From Ustilago trichophora (Eukaryota; Basidiomycota; Ustilaginomycetes; Ustilaginales; Ustilaginaceae): a stretch of DNA of 64,000 nt. The notes below the pieces were generated by a model. That model had not been told where the DNA came from, ran no database searches, and was given only the letters and a program-made list of their open reading frames with translations. Numbering within the stretch: position 1 is the first letter of the stretch; the number at the start of each line of letters is the position of its first letter. The DNA is taken from positions 186,001 to 250,000 of the forward strand of contig OOIN01000021.1 in NCBI GenBank assembly GCA_900323505.1, written 5' to 3'. Made by a program: the position numbers and the translations under genes. This document shows, one piece after another, positions 11,138 through 22,595 of the stretch.

Positions 11138-12187
11138 CTAATCTGTGTGCTGTGGAGCGCGTGTGGTGACGCCTTTGTTGGCCCCTGGGTCACGAAAGTC
11201 TTCTTCTTCGACGTCCCACTCGAGTGTCGATTTGTCAGCGCCGAGCATGTCAAGCATGCTGCCAATATTCCACTTGCGTTCAATGCCTCGTGCGCCTGTA
11301 GCAGGTGTCGAGGATGTCGAGGGGCCATCGTCTTGCGTTCCAAGTAGGCTCTGGTGCCGGCGGGGTGTTGAAGAAGACCCGATGATGGACTGTGATCGAC
11401 GAATGAGCTCGGACAGCTCTGGAAGAGAAGCCTGTGAGTCTGTACCTTGGCTGTCTTCGCCCTTGAGCCTTCGGAAGGGATCGTCGGTAGAGCGCAGTGC
11501 AGCAGCTTCCTCTTCTGCTCCTGGCGAAGTGAAGCGCGACCTACGTAGGAGCCAAGGAGGGCTGGATGATTCGGGCGACTCGGAAGGTTTGCGTTTGCGA
11601 GGACTCGAGGAGAATGCTTGCGTACCGACCAAGGTGGACGGTGGCGATTCGAGACCGTAATCACCGCGCGAGGGAATGCCACCGGTAGCTGACCAGTCTC
11701 CACCTTGAGCGCCTGTCATCTTCCAGAGGTCTTGTGCGGCCAATTGACCGGCTTCACGCCATCGTGCTATTTCTTGCGGGAGCGCTGAGAGGGCGTCTTC
11801 TCGTAAGCATTTGTTGGCTTGTTGCAAAAGCAAAAGCCTTCCTTCTAGCGCCTGACGCTGCTTTCTTACGCTAGCTGACGAGGATGCAGATACATCTGCT
11901 GGCGTTTGTTGGGACGAAGGCCCTGCTGATGTCGCTGTTGCTGGTGGTGCTGTGGGCACCATGCTTTGCTGAGACTGACTGCGCTTCAGAGGAGAGCGAA
12001 AGGGCCGGGACAGCCTCGAACGTGATGCTGCTGTATGTTCTCGAGTAGGCGTTGGAGTGGGTCTCTTGTTCGGAGTGTTGCGTGCGGCGGTTGAAATGCT
12101 GCTGCTAGCGGATTCAGATGAAGTTATCTCTTCAATCCAAATCGAGGACGAAGAGGCAGAACGGGAAGATGATGGTGTTGGGTCCAT
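11138..12187 (-). CDS. sfr1: Swi5-Sfr1 recombination mediator subunit, Sfr1/Mei5-like
   Basis: 349 residues, single exon, ATG at 12187. The N-terminal half is Ser-rich and disordered with RPFRSPLK at residues 61-68, a match to the FRSPLK motif of Sfr1/Mei5 proteins. A coiled-coil helix runs over about 105-130, then IARWREAGQLAAQDLW (140-155), which matches the conserved WR-A-Q-AAE-L block. The C-terminus has WNIGSMLDMLGADKSTLEWD with acidic residues after it, matching the MLxxLGID-x-L-x-x-D ending of the family. Sfr1 pairs with Swi5 to stabilise Rad51 and Dmc1 filaments in homologous recombination. The protein also has a basic SPRKRKPS stretch that could be a nuclear localisation signal. Divergent from avl9 with 1.1 kb between the starts. 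Confidence 0.72.
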   Translation of the reverse strand: MDPTPSSSRSASSSSIWIEEITSSESASSSISTAARNTPNKRPTPTPTREHTAASRSRLSRPFRSPLKRSQSQQSMVPTAPPATATSAGPSSQQTPADVSASSSASVRKQRQALEGRLLLLQQANKCLREDALSALPQEIARWREAGQLAAQDLWKMTGAQGGDWSATGGIPSRGDYGLESPPSTLVGTQAFSSSPRKRKPSESPESSSPPWLLRRSRFTSPGAEEEAAALRSTDDPFRRLKGEDSQGTDSQASLPELSELIRRSQSIIGSSSTPRRHQSLLGTQDDGPSTSSTPATGARGIERKWNIGSMLDMLGADKSTLEWDVEEEDFRDPGANKGVTTRAPQHTD

Positions 12188-13310
12188 CTTCCATGAGGGA
12201 GTTGTGGTCGACGCTGTTCTTGGACTGTGAGTGGGGAGGGAACGTGACTGAGCCGAAGAGCGGAGCCAAGCTGAGTCAGATTTAATGCTGCAGAGGCTTA
12301 GCCAGGCCGACTGTTGGCGGTGCTCGTTGCTATCACAAGTGCCCTCAATCGCGATGGCAAAGCATCAAGCACATTCGAGGCCATCTGAAAGTAGCCGGCG
12401 AAGCCAATACAGGACTGAGCATAGGAAAGCGAGAGTAGCACTATCCTTTGGTGCTGGCTACATCTAGCCAGACAGTTTAGGGCCCATCTTGCCTGATGTC
12501 GATGTCAAGCTCCTCTGATTGGCATGCCTTTTAAGCCCACTGCTGAATATCTATCGTGAGCTGACTGTGGAGGATCGGATCAGCCGAAGGGCAATCTTGC
12601 CTGATGGCGACAAGGCGACAAGAAAAGTGTCGGCGGTCCCGGAGATCAGGAGGAGAGTCGAAGAGTGCCTCTTAGCTCAGTTTTTGGGCACTTTGTGATG
12701 AAAAAGCCTTTTTGTTCACCTCTGATACCTTTCCGAGTATTGAGAGTCTAAGACTGAGCTTTCCACTTGAAATCCTCTGCAACAAGTCAAGATGATGGTG
12801 ACAAGAGTAAAGCCTATCGTGAATGAGTCCGTGCATGAAGAGTGAAGGGTGAGAGTGGAGGTTTAAGCAGGCTAAGATTCCACCTTTTTTCGGTACAGCC
12901 CTGACAACCCTGCAGATCTTTTTGAGCCACAACAGCGCTCAACGTGACCAGAAATGGCAGCCCGACTGCAGTTGATTGTGTGATTCAACCAACACGCAAC
13001 ACACCGCATTCGACTTGCACTTCAACATTCGCAACTTGCTCATTGCAACCCACTCAACCCACCTTCATCACCATCATCAGGGTGATTCGGACCGGACAGG
13101 ACAGGCCGTACCCACACAACCGCCGATCACTCATCGCCGACCCACGGTCCAAACAGCATTGTTCAGCCTCGTTTCACCTTTTCCTTCCGTCTTGCCTATT
13201 TAGGAGCCTCGAAAGGACGTCTGGAAGCCTCTTTGCCCTATTTCCCCTTCAAGCCGCAGCAACTCGCATCTCTAGAGCAAACACGGCTGTAGAGGCACAA
13301 TTCTCCCAAG
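12188..13310. other. Divergent promoter region between sfr1-like gene and avl9
   Basis: 1.1 kb with no coding sequence. It must hold both promoters and leaders. The 300 bp before avl9 are rich in CA/ACC and TC stretches typical of a leader. No other structure recognised. Confidence 0.6.
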
Positions 13311-15713
13311 ATGAGCTCAGAAGGCAAGACTCCACTCGCACCAACAGCAGCGAACCACCCTGCATCATCCACCAATGCCGAACCGGTGACACCGTCCGAG
13401 TCGCACAAGGTGCAGAAAGTGCACGAGCCAAAGTCAGAAGAAACAACTCTGGATAGCGAGCCTGTCAATGCAGCAGAGAAGAAGCAAGAGCCTGCCTCTC
13501 ATTCCGTTGTCGAGACAGAGGATGAGCTTAAACAAACATCAGAGCCTACATCACCGCAAGAGAGCAGCAACCTGAATCAGTCTCAGCATGATGTAAGTCT
13601 AGCAGAGGACGTCTCGGTATTAGAACAAGTCCCTCCCAGCCCTGCTTCTCCGTCCAGAATCCCACCATCCATGTCCATCCCGGAAATCAAGGCTGCGCTT
13701 GCTTCCGAACGTGACCACGCCAAAGCCGCCGCTGCAGCTGCCGGAGCAACCCAAGATTCCACATCGAGCGAAGGCGAGCCGGTCATCCTCGGTATCGCCG
13801 TGGTCGATTTCAATCACCTCGTTGGCCCACAGGTCGAATATACGTACCCCAAAGAGCTTCAAGAGGATGAGGATCTGGTCAAATCACTCCCCTTCCTCGC
13901 TCTGCCAGACGGTAGCCACCTGTCAGATGAGGACTTCTGCTATTTCCACTTGCACTGCCCCAAGCTGTACAGCTCGACCATCTTTGGTATCTCCTGCAAC
14001 CGTCAGATCGCCGCCGATGCACTACTCAAGAAAGGTGCCGAGGTGACGCGAAGCACTGTCCAAAAGGCCATCGTGGTCTTGGCCAAGGAGCCTGTCTTTG
14101 GTCCTATCCGAGAAAAGCTCGGCATCGTCACCCGCGCATTCTTTGCTCAAGGTGACCTGGCCGATGTCGACATTTTGGTCGACTTCCACTCCACTCTCGA
14201 GCTCGGATTGCAGAGCGGAGGCATGTCCAACGATCGCGAGGCGGTCATGTACATGGGCACTTCGCTGCGTGAATTGGTTCACAAATGGCGCTTCAAGACC
14301 CTCATGCTCGTCAAGCTGCTCTTGCTTCAACGTCGTGTCATGTTCTTCGGCTACCCCGTCGAGCAGCTCTGCAACTACCAGTACTCGCTCGTCTCGCTCC
14401 TACCTGGCCTATTGCTAAGCTTACAAGATGCCGGTGATCCCAAACTGCACACACGAGCAGGTCGAGTCGAGGCCGCCGACAGTCTGCGCTCTTCGGATCG
14501 CAAGAGCTTGCTCAAGTTCTTGGGTATGCCCCTCGACATCTTTGGCCAAGATGCCTTCTTCCAACCTTACTGCCCCTTGCAACAGATCGACCTGCTCAAG
14601 TCGCGCACATGGCTCGTTGGCACCAGCAACAGCATCTTCAAGCAGCAGAGAGACTGCAAGATCGATGTCATCGTCGACCTCGAGCATGCACACCTCGAGT
14701 TCCAAGATCCCAAGTTGCATCAGATTGTCAACTTGACGCCAGAGGATCGCAAGTGGATGGACGAGGTCATCTCTTCCGTAGTTGAGACGTGGAACCCCAC
14801 AGACCCAACACGGCCCACATCGATGGGCTTCCACGGAAGCGATGATTACCTGCGCATTCGCTTCGAGGACTATATCTGTGCCATGCTATCTTCGACCAAG
14901 TATGCTGACTTCTTGGCCAAGAGCGATGCCGAGCAGGTAGCTATCCAGGCACCCGATGCTTCGACGACCAGCAGCTTTGGTGCCGAGTTCCTTACTGCGC
15001 TTCGATGGACCGAAGCCTTTTCGGTGTGGAACTCGGTCACAGACCCCATGCTATTCGACATTGTGGATCACAAGCATCCTTGCGAAGGCAAGACATCGGC
15101 CATCGAGGATGTCGGTTTGCGACTCTCGGCGGGATTGCACGACTTGCGTCTCGAAGAGAATCTCGCACCGACCCGCGAAGCTATTGGCAGTGCCCTGCAA
15201 GCCGGGAGTGCCAACATCTATCGCCTTGCCAGCAATCTGGGCAAAGACATTGCTAAGTTCCGCGCCGACCACATTGCTGCAACTCAGTCTGTGAGCGGAG
15301 GCGAGAGCGCTCCTGCAAGCAACGCGGGAGGCATCGGAGGCCTCACGTCTAGATTTGGCTTCTTCGGTTCCAACGCACCGTCAGCATCAAGCGGTCAAGC
15401 CGCCCCGTCGTCCTCGGCGACAACAACAGGAGGAGCACGAGCGTCAGGCTCCATCACTGGCGAAGCCATCGACGCAGACGGACAGCACACAATTCGGTCC
15501 GGCAGAGTTATTCCGAGCGATGCTCAGGGCAACGGCGCTGGCTTCAATGCAAACGAGGCACTCAACGCAGCCGGTCAAGCAGCGGCTCAAGCTGGAACTC
15601 AAGTGCGCGCTGCGCTCGGCAACTTTGGCTCGTTTCTCTCGGCACGACAAAAGTCATGGGCTGCAGGCCGCGCCAACAGCAGCAGTGGCGGCGGCACCAA
15701 CGCCCCATCCTGA
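13311..15713 (+). CDS. avl9: Late secretory pathway protein AVL9 (DENN-type)
   Basis: 800 residues, one exon, ATG at 13311. The first 150 residues are a Glu/Ser/Pro-rich disordered stretch. The conserved domain starts with ILGIAVVDFNHLVGPQVEYTYP (about residues 158-180), followed by LPFLALPDGSHLSDEDFCYFHL, KLYSSTIFGISCNRQI, and a block with MGTSLRELVHKWRFKTLMLVKLLLLQRRVMFFGYPVEQLC and SLVSLLPGLL, all typical of AVL9/Avl9p and the uDENN-cDENN fold. The tail after about 620 is Gly/Ala/Ser-rich and low-complexity. Yeast Avl9 acts in exocytic vesicle formation from the Golgi. DENN proteins often act as Rab exchange factors, which for AVL9 remains inference. No intron is needed; no frame break is visible. 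Confidence 0.93.
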   Translation: MSSEGKTPLAPTAANHPASSTNAEPVTPSESHKVQKVHEPKSEETTLDSEPVNAAEKKQEPASHSVVETEDELKQTSEPTSPQESSNLNQSQHDVSLAEDVSVLEQVPPSPASPSRIPPSMSIPEIKAALASERDHAKAAAAAAGATQDSTSSEGEPVILGIAVVDFNHLVGPQVEYTYPKELQEDEDLVKSLPFLALPDGSHLSDEDFCYFHLHCPKLYSSTIFGISCNRQIAADALLKKGAEVTRSTVQKAIVVLAKEPVFGPIREKLGIVTRAFFAQGDLADVDILVDFHSTLELGLQSGGMSNDREAVMYMGTSLRELVHKWRFKTLMLVKLLLLQRRVMFFGYPVEQLCNYQYSLVSLLPGLLLSLQDAGDPKLHTRAGRVEAADSLRSSDRKSLLKFLGMPLDIFGQDAFFQPYCPLQQIDLLKSRTWLVGTSNSIFKQQRDCKIDVIVDLEHAHLEFQDPKLHQIVNLTPEDRKWMDEVISSVVETWNPTDPTRPTSMGFHGSDDYLRIRFEDYICAMLSSTKYADFLAKSDAEQVAIQAPDASTTSSFGAEFLTALRWTEAFSVWNSVTDPMLFDIVDHKHPCEGKTSAIEDVGLRLSAGLHDLRLEENLAPTREAIGSALQAGSANIYRLASNLGKDIAKFRADHIAATQSVSGGESAPASNAGGIGGLTSRFGFFGSNAPSASSGQAAPSSSATTTGGARASGSITGEAIDADGQHTIRSGRVIPSDAQGNGAGFNANEALNAAGQAAAQAGTQVRAALGNFGSFLSARQKSWAAGRANSSSGGGTNAPS

Positions 15714-15993
15714 TTTACTCAGCAACGCATAGACACTGATTGGCACACATTCTTCACCGGAGCCTCGGGACAGTAATGGGAAGCAATCGAAATACCAAAG
15801 ACAACAAATCGGTCAGCAACCGTTTTGCGTCAGATGAGAAATGCAGAATGGAAGAGATGAGAAATGCAGAATGGAAGCATGTTGAAAAAAGCGAGGCTAG
15901 ATATAACTACAGAACCAGAACCGGAAGAAAGAGACGAAGGAGAGTGAGCGCAAACACAGAGGCGAGAGACATGAGCATTCGAAAGCCGATGTC

Positions 15994-17158
15994 TTATGCC
16001 TTGTGGCGCTGGTACTGAGCGACAAGCATGGCGTGGTCACGCTCGTATGGCTCGAGCGTGAGCTGCTCGCGGGGCTTGAACTTCATGCCTTTCAACTTGT
16101 TGACCTCGGCGGCGAAGACGGCCTCGGCGGGTGCTGTCGAGTCGATACAGCTGGCCTTGATCGAGATGAGTGCGTGACCCTCGTTCTTGAGGAAAGATTC
16201 GGCGTTGTGTGCCACGATACGGGCCTGGTCTGGCTGGGCAACGTCGGCAAAGATGACGTCGACGGTGCCGACGAGCATGCGGTACTTGTGAGGGTGTCGG
16301 GCGTCCTCGACGATGGGGATGACGTTGGTACGCTTCTTGGCCATGTTGATCAAGTCACGACCGGAACGGTGCGAGAACTCGACGGCGTAGACGATACCTT
16401 CGGGGCCTACCAGGTCGGCAACGTGCGAGACCGAGGTACCGCTGGCAGCACCAAGGTAGAGAACCTTTTTGCCAGGTGCAATGTGGATGTTGTCGAGACC
16501 ACCGAGGACACCGGCAGCAAGCTTGGATCGGAAAGGGTTCCAGACACGATACTCGGTCTTGGCAGTGGTGCCGTCAGCACCGGCACCGGGAGTCTCGACG
16601 GAAATGCGCTTCTCGCCGTAGACCGACTCGCCAGGGGCGATGTTCTTGGTGACGAGGAGCATCTCCTTGCCCTCGGCGACAAAGATACCGGCGTGTCGGT
16701 GAGGCTTGACAATGACGTTGGATCCACCGCGAGCACCGGGCTTTCCGCCACCTCGTCCACCACCGCGACCGCCACGGCCACCGGGAGCACCACGTCCTCG
16801 TCCACCAGGAGCACCTCGTCCACCGCCACGTCCGCCACCTCGTCCACCAGGGGCACCACGTCCACCGCCGAAGCCACCACGGCCACCAGCAGCACCTCCG
16901 CGGCCGCCACCGAAACCGCCACGTCCACCACCGGCACCACCACGTCCACCGCCGAAACCACCACGTCCGCCACCACGGGCTCCGCCGCCACGACCTCCGC
17001 GATCACCTGAATTGAGTTGAACGAGCAAGGACACAATGTAGAGAAAGACGAGAGAGTCAGCGCTAGCTCCAATGTCGGTGTTGATGAGGCAGAGGCATCA
17101 TGAGACGCATATGCTGTTATGCTGCCGCCGATGGTATAGAGCACTTACCGAAAGCCAT
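15994..17158 (-). CDS. nop1: Fibrillarin, snoRNP 2'-O-methyltransferase
   Basis: Two exons: 17149-17158 (10 nt, ATGGCTTTCG) and 15994-17006, giving 340 residues. The 142-nt intron has a GTAAGT donor and TTCAG acceptor; splicing produces [12 protein letters not shown], the expected fibrillarin start. Residues about 5-100 are an RGG/GGRG glycine-arginine domain. The methyltransferase domain follows: [65 protein letters not shown] (SAM motif I), [16 protein letters not shown], and [15 protein letters not shown], ending in [16 protein letters not shown]. It methylates rRNA at box C/D snoRNA-guided sites in the nucleolus. The long opposite-strand frame over the RGG repeat is a composition artefact. 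Confidence 0.97.
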
Positions 17159-18214
17159 GTTGTGTAATGTGAGTGTTTGTTGAAGTTAGTCTATTGCAGA
17201 CTGGAATGTAGGAAGAGCAGATAGATGGGGGATCTGCTGATGTCGAATAGGGCAAGCTCTCCTCCTGGATAAGAATCGTCGATGAAGCCGATTGAAGCTT
17301 GACGACGAAAAAGGGAAAGGGGTGAGCTGAGGAAGATGACGAGATGTGTGCGTTAGAAGGTTAGATGGCGAGGGAGCAAAACTTGCAGACAGCATCAGCA
17401 AGCAGCAGCAGAAGCAGAAGCAGCAGCCATCAGCATTCGAAATCCTCGAAACGGTCGGTCCACCAAAAATCTCTGCTCTCCAGAACTTCCTTCTCTTTTT
17501 TTTTTTTTCTCCTTTTCTTTTTTGCGCCGTCCAGAACTGCATCCACATTTTTTTTTTTCCCTGTTTTGCTTCTTTGAACTAAGCTTAAGCGGATGGAGCG
17601 CACCAAAAAAAAAATTCTTGGATTTCGAAATTTTTTCTCGTGCGTTTGTGAGGTGAAGCTCAAGAGTGGTGGGAAAAATGACAACTCTGCCGTCTGCTGC
17701 CACGATCACGAGGCTTGGTGTTGCAGCACAAGCTTGTTTCAAATTGAGGATCTGTTTTCGGATCCGTGTCAACAAATCGGGGTCAGAATCCCTCTGAAAT
17801 CGGCGATGAGAATGCCACATGAAAGCTGCGCCGCGCGACGCGTGAAGTGTAACACCCAAAACTATGTGAGCCTTTGATTGTGCCAGCTCCAAGCGAAAAA
17901 GATGGTGGAAACCAACACCGCCAACTCGTCAAGGTACGCTTGGCTTGACATCATCGTCACGACAAACGACCATCCGCGACCATTGCCCTACATTGATCTT
18001 CATCCCGTTCTCGCTCCTTCATCCCCAGCGCCATCGTAACATCCCCGACCACGATCTTTCGAAGCGCGGACCCGACACGCTCCTACCAGCTTCAGTCGAC
18101 TGGCCTTTGACACTTCTGATCTCTCGGCAGACCGCAAACGCGGATCAGAGTGTTGGCATCACACGACTTCATCGCCTTCATACAGCTTGCATTCAATCAT
18201 ACACGTAAAGCATC
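17159..18214. other. Divergent promoter region between fibrillarin and gamma-tubulin
   Basis: About 1.06 kb, with several T and A tracts at 17496-17510, 17550-17560 and 17605-17614. No gene seen. It contains the promoters of both genes. ORFs in this stretch are low-complexity Lys/Arg or Ser runs. Confidence 0.6.
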
Positions 18215-19862
18215 ATGCCTAGGGAACTCATCACCCTTCAGGCCGGTCAGTGCGGGTAAGTCTACCAATCCAAGGCACCTTAACTGGCATAGTGCAAAGC
18301 TGACCGTTTCTCTGACGCACGACAGTAACCAAATCGGATCGCACTTCTGGGAGCATCTCTGCCGCGAACATGGTATCGCAAAGGACGGAACTCTGGAAGA
18401 GTATGCGGCCGAAGACCAAGGAGGTGACCGCAAGGATGTCTTCTTCTATCAGGCAGACGACGAGCATTATATTCCGCGAGCCATTCTCGTAGATCTTGAG
18501 CCAAGGGTAAGTCAACACATCTCATTTGCGACTAGGATCATAGACGATCAAGCTGACCTTGATGATGAATTCTCCCTTGTTGCGCTTCTAGGTAATCAAC
18601 AATATCCTCTCCGGACCATACAAGAATTTGTACAACCCTGAAAACATTTACAGCAGCAAGACCGGAGGCGGTGCCGGTAACAACTGGGCGCAAGGTTATG
18701 CGGCAGGAGAAAAGATCGCCGACGAACTTATCGAGATGGTCGATCGAGAGGCGGATGGTAGTGACAGTCTAGAGGTGAGTTGAGCAACAGTCATTGCTGC
18801 GACACGGCCTGTCGTAACGAGCGGCACTCTGGTATAGAGGCTAGCATGACAACTGACCATAGCTCTGCCTTTGACCTATCTTCTCTTTCTCTTGCGCTGT
18901 AGGGCTTCATGCTGATGCATTCGATCGCCGGTGGTACAGGTTCAGGTCTCGGCTCATTCCTGCTCGAGAGGTTGAACGACGCCTATCCGAAGAAGCTCAT
19001 CCAGACCTACAGTGTCTTCCCAAACTCGGAAGAGACCTCCGACGTCGTTGTCCAGCCCTACAACTCGCTGCTCTCCATGAAGCGCCTCACCAACAACGCT
19101 GACAGCGTCATTGTCCTCGACAACGCAGCTCTTAGCAGAATCGCAGCGGATCGTCTACATCTCCAGAATCCAAGCTACAGCCAAACCAACCAGCTCGTTG
19201 CGACCGTCATGGGCGCATCTACCACCACACTTCGATTCCCCGGCTACATGAACAACGACCTCGTGGGCATGATCGCCTCGTTGATTCCAACACCCAGAGC
19301 CCACTTCCTAATGACTTCGTACACGCCCTTTACATCAGACAACGTCGAGCGAGGCAAAGCCACCATGAAGACAACCGTCCTCGATGTCATGCGTCGACTG
19401 CTCCAACCCAAAAATCGCATGGTCAGCACCCTCGGCGCATCCAAATCCAGCTGCTATGTCTCGATCCTCAACATCATTCAGGGCCAAGTCGACCCACGAG
19501 ACGTACACAAGTCACTACTCCGTATTCGCGAACGTCACCTCGCCAGCTTCATCCCATGGGGACCCGCATCAATCCAGGTTGCGCTATCCAAGCGAAGCCC
19601 GTACGTGCCAAGCTCGCATCGCGTCAGCGGTCTCATGCTCGCCAATCACACCGGCATTGCCAGCTTGTTCAGGAGGATGGTAGATCAATACGACAGGCTC
19701 AGGAAGAGGAGCGCCTTCTTGGAGATGTACAAGCGCGAGCCCATGTTCGCCAATGATCTGTCCGAGTTCGACGAGGCGAGAGAGACGGTCGCAGAGTTAA
19801 TGGCCGAGTACAAGGCGGCAGAGTCACCGGACTACATCACTGGCCAGCCAGATGATCTTTGA
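18215..19862 (+). CDS. TUB4: Gamma-tubulin
   Basis: Four exons: 18215-18255, 18326-18506, 18592-18774 and 18903-19862, total 454 residues, the normal family length. Introns of 70, 85 and 128 nt have GTAAGT, GTAAGT and GTGAGT donors, and every junction keeps frame. Spliced product begins [26 protein letters not shown], then [25 protein letters not shown] and the tubulin signature GGTGSGLGS at residues 145-153. [21 protein letters not shown] and [10 protein letters not shown] follow, as in gamma-tubulins. The C-terminal tail is short. Gamma-tubulin nucleates microtubules at spindle pole bodies and other organising centres. Divergent from the fibrillarin gene with 1.06 kb between starts. Confidence 0.97.
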
Positions 19863-20492
19863 TGCGCAGATCTCGTCCTACACATGACCATTCGACATAC
19901 CCGGCTCTGGCGCGGAAAGCCTTCTCTTACTCAGACGAGGCTCTTCTCAGTGGAGCATCGGTTTGCTGCTACATGACAGCTGCGAGCTGCACGACGCCCT
20001 GAATCTCCTGGCCTTTTTGTCACCCCGACTCTTTTCCCCTTATTTGTATTTGTACCACATACCTTGAAATAGTACCTTGCTATTTCACCTTCACTTCTGA
20101 GACATCTGGACGTGTGATACTGCGTGTATAAAGAGAATATCTGCTCACTCTATCTTGTGACGGTGAACAATGTGTCGTGGTCGAGCATCAAATTTCCAGG
20201 CTGCTCACGGCTACCAACACGCGACGCTGAGCACGCGCCAGAAATGCGGATCTTCTGGAAGGCCGAAATCCGAAACCCATCCGCGTCTGCATTTGTACTT
20301 TGACCTTTCACCAACACTTCACCACCGGTTCCTCTTGCTCTTCGTCGTCACAGCTTAACATCATCACACGCAGTCCTCGCATCGCAACAACGGAAATCAG
20401 CACAGCCCCTTGCACCACACGCTTGGCTGGCTCGCCTTGAAGCAGGATTGCCCGCCTTTCGCAACCAACAGCCAGGTAGACAGCACAACACC
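19863..20492. other. Spacer and taf6 promoter/leader
   Basis: 630 bp with no gene: 3' UTR of gamma-tubulin on the left, promoter and leader of taf6 on the right. A frame upstream of the taf6 ATG is open but starts only with TTG at 20448, so it is treated as leader. Confidence 0.6.
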
Positions 20493-22595
20493 ATGGCACC
20501 CTCCGCAAAGAGCGGCTCCAACGCTGCAGGTAGCGGCTCGACGTCCAACAATGCAGCCTCTCTCGGTATTGGGCTCTCCTCATCATCCTCAGCAGGAGCT
20601 GGAGGGGGTATCGGACTTGGATCGCTAGCTGGCGTGCCAGCCTCTGTCTATCCGACAGACACCATCCGCGACGTGGCCGAATCGTTGGGCATCAACGGCA
20701 TGAAGGAGAGCGTTGCCGCTGCACTAGCAGCCGATGTCGAGTATCGTATCCGTGAAATCGTACAGGACGCTACCAAGTACATGAGACACTCGAAGCGAGA
20801 CCAACTCAAGACGACAGATATTGATGCAGCTCTCCGCGCACGCAACATCGAACCCATCTACGGCTTCCTTCCCTCTTCTTCGGGGCGTTCTGGCGCCAGC
20901 AATCCATCGCGGTATACAGCAGGACCCACATTCCGCCGCGTACAAACGGCTTCGGGTGTGCCGCTGCACTACGTGGAGGACGAGGAGATCGATTTCGACA
21001 AGATCCTCGAAGCTGGGCCCAAGATCGGGATTGGACGAGGAGTGGGTTGGGGTGCGCACTGGTTGGCGATCGAAGGTGTTCAGCCTGCGGTGCCGCAGAA
21101 CCCATCGCCGATTGCGATTGCAGAAGCAAAAGGATCGTCCGGATTCATGGGTCCTACTTCGACACAGCCCAGCGCTGCTGCACCCGCCGCAAAGGCTGTC
21201 ACGGTCGCTGGAGGAGATGGTCAGGCTATCGCCAAGCCACTTGTCAAGCACATTCTTTCGCGCGAGCTTCAGCTCTACTACGAAAGGCTCACCAAGTCCA
21301 TCGTCAGTCCACCACCAGAAGCAGACGAAGATCTCGACGACGAAGTCGAAGAGCAAGCAAGCAATGCGCCAGCAGGGACAGCACAAGACACGGACATTCA
21401 CATGGACTCTGCCAGCTCTCCCAAAGAGATTGTCACACCACCAAGGCCGACCATCAGCCTCGCCAAGCCGCTCAAGACCTTTGCCCAGAAAGGTTCCGGC
21501 AACCATGTCCGCGACGCCGCGCTGGCGAGTCTTCGAGGAGACCCAGGTCTGCACCAACTTGTGCCCTACCTCATCCAGTTCGTCAGCAGCAAGGTCATCG
21601 ACATCTTTCGCTCGCCATCAGAAGACGAGTCCGCTGCGGAATCGAGTGGCGCCACAGCCGTGCGCGAAAGCCGACAGATCAGCGCAGCAGACAACCATAT
21701 GCTCGGTGTCCTCCTCAGCACGATTCATGCGATCCTGGTGAACCCTCACATCTTTATCGAGCCCTACTTGCATCAGATGATGCCGTCGATCCTGTCAATT
21801 CTGCTCACGTCGTCGTTGGCTGAGCCAGAGCTTCTGCGTCAGCTGAATGGTGCGGACGATGTCCAGACACCATTGGTCACCGCTGGCCCCTCGTCATACT
21901 CTTTGCGTGCGCACGCTTCGGCGTTGCTCACGCATGTGGTGGACACATTTGGCTCTTCTTATCCGACGCTCAAGCCCCGTGTGGTCGCTACGTTGCTCAA
22001 AGCCCTGATGACCGGCGTTGTTCCAGGAAGCAGCGATCAAGATTCTGCTCGCCGCAACGAGGTTGCATCGCGAGAGCCTCGCGCCAGCCCAGGCACAAAA
22101 CTCGGAGCCCTCATGGCCCTCCGTCGGCTGGGCAAGGCAAGCTTCCGCATCCTTCTCACCACCTCTGCACAGCTCAATGCCAAGCTCGGCGAAAGCACCG
22201 ACCCTTCATCAGAACACACATCGGCGAGCCCACTGGCACTGCTTGGCGAGTGGATGCAGTCGTGGGAATCCGGTTCGCTCCACCAGGGACGCAGCGACCT
22301 CCGAGCGATCCAAATGAAGCCTCTCATCAATGAAGTTGCGGGTGCGCTGCATGCGTTGCTCCCACCCTTTGTTGCACCCAATGCAGAGTTGACGGGCACG
22401 GCAGAGGAGAGGAATGAGAGGCTCGCATCGACATTTGGTGATTATTGGATGGCAAAGGTAGTGCGTGTTGACGGAAGGGCCAGGGCGGCGCTCGAGACCG
22501 AGTTGGGGATGCGAAACAACGCTGCTGCTAGCGCTGGTGGTGGGCAAAGAGCGGTGGTCGAGACGGCTGTGGCTCCAATGAAGTCCGAATCGTAG
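20493..22595 (+). CDS. taf6: Transcription initiation factor TFIID/SAGA subunit TAF6
   Basis: 700 residues, single exon. The first ATG in frame is 20493 (CCATGG context). After a Ser/Gly-rich lead, the histone fold spans residues 51-120: SVYPTDTIRDVAESLGI, ALAADVEYRIREIVQDATKYMRHSKR, LKTTDIDAALRARNIEPIYGF. This is a textbook TAF6 histone fold that pairs with TAF9. A PALHYV-like VPLHYVEDEEIDFDKIL follows near 160, then VKHILSRELQLYYERLTKSI (about 265-285) and a HEAT-like C-terminal region with LHQLVPYLIQFVSSKV and LMTGVVPG. The C-terminal end is Ala/Gly-rich. TAF6 acts in TFIID and, in fungi, also in SAGA, so it is a functional partner of the Hfi1 gene at 47.0-49.1 kb. Confidence 0.95.
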   Translation: MAPSAKSGSNAAGSGSTSNNAASLGIGLSSSSSAGAGGGIGLGSLAGVPASVYPTDTIRDVAESLGINGMKESVAAALAADVEYRIREIVQDATKYMRHSKRDQLKTTDIDAALRARNIEPIYGFLPSSSGRSGASNPSRYTAGPTFRRVQTASGVPLHYVEDEEIDFDKILEAGPKIGIGRGVGWGAHWLAIEGVQPAVPQNPSPIAIAEAKGSSGFMGPTSTQPSAAAPAAKAVTVAGGDGQAIAKPLVKHILSRELQLYYERLTKSIVSPPPEADEDLDDEVEEQASNAPAGTAQDTDIHMDSASSPKEIVTPPRPTISLAKPLKTFAQKGSGNHVRDAALASLRGDPGLHQLVPYLIQFVSSKVIDIFRSPSEDESAAESSGATAVRESRQISAADNHMLGVLLSTIHAILVNPHIFIEPYLHQMMPSILSILLTSSLAEPELLRQLNGADDVQTPLVTAGPSSYSLRAHASALLTHVVDTFGSSYPTLKPRVVATLLKALMTGVVPGSSDQDSARRNEVASREPRASPGTKLGALMALRRLGKASFRILLTTSAQLNAKLGESTDPSSEHTSASPLALLGEWMQSWESGSLHQGRSDLRAIQMKPLINEVAGALHALLPPFVAPNAELTGTAEERNERLASTFGDYWMAKVVRVDGRARAALETELGMRNNAAASAGGGQRAVVETAVAPMKSES

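Noticed and set aside
16003..17010. 335-codon open frame antisense to fibrillarin, Thr/Ser-rich at its end
   Set aside because: Its low-complexity tail is the complement of the RGG repeat region of fibrillarin, whose identity is certain.
20448..20492. N-terminal extension of TAF6
   Set aside because: The extended frame begins with TTG, not ATG; the ATG at 20493 has good context and the conserved domain starts later.
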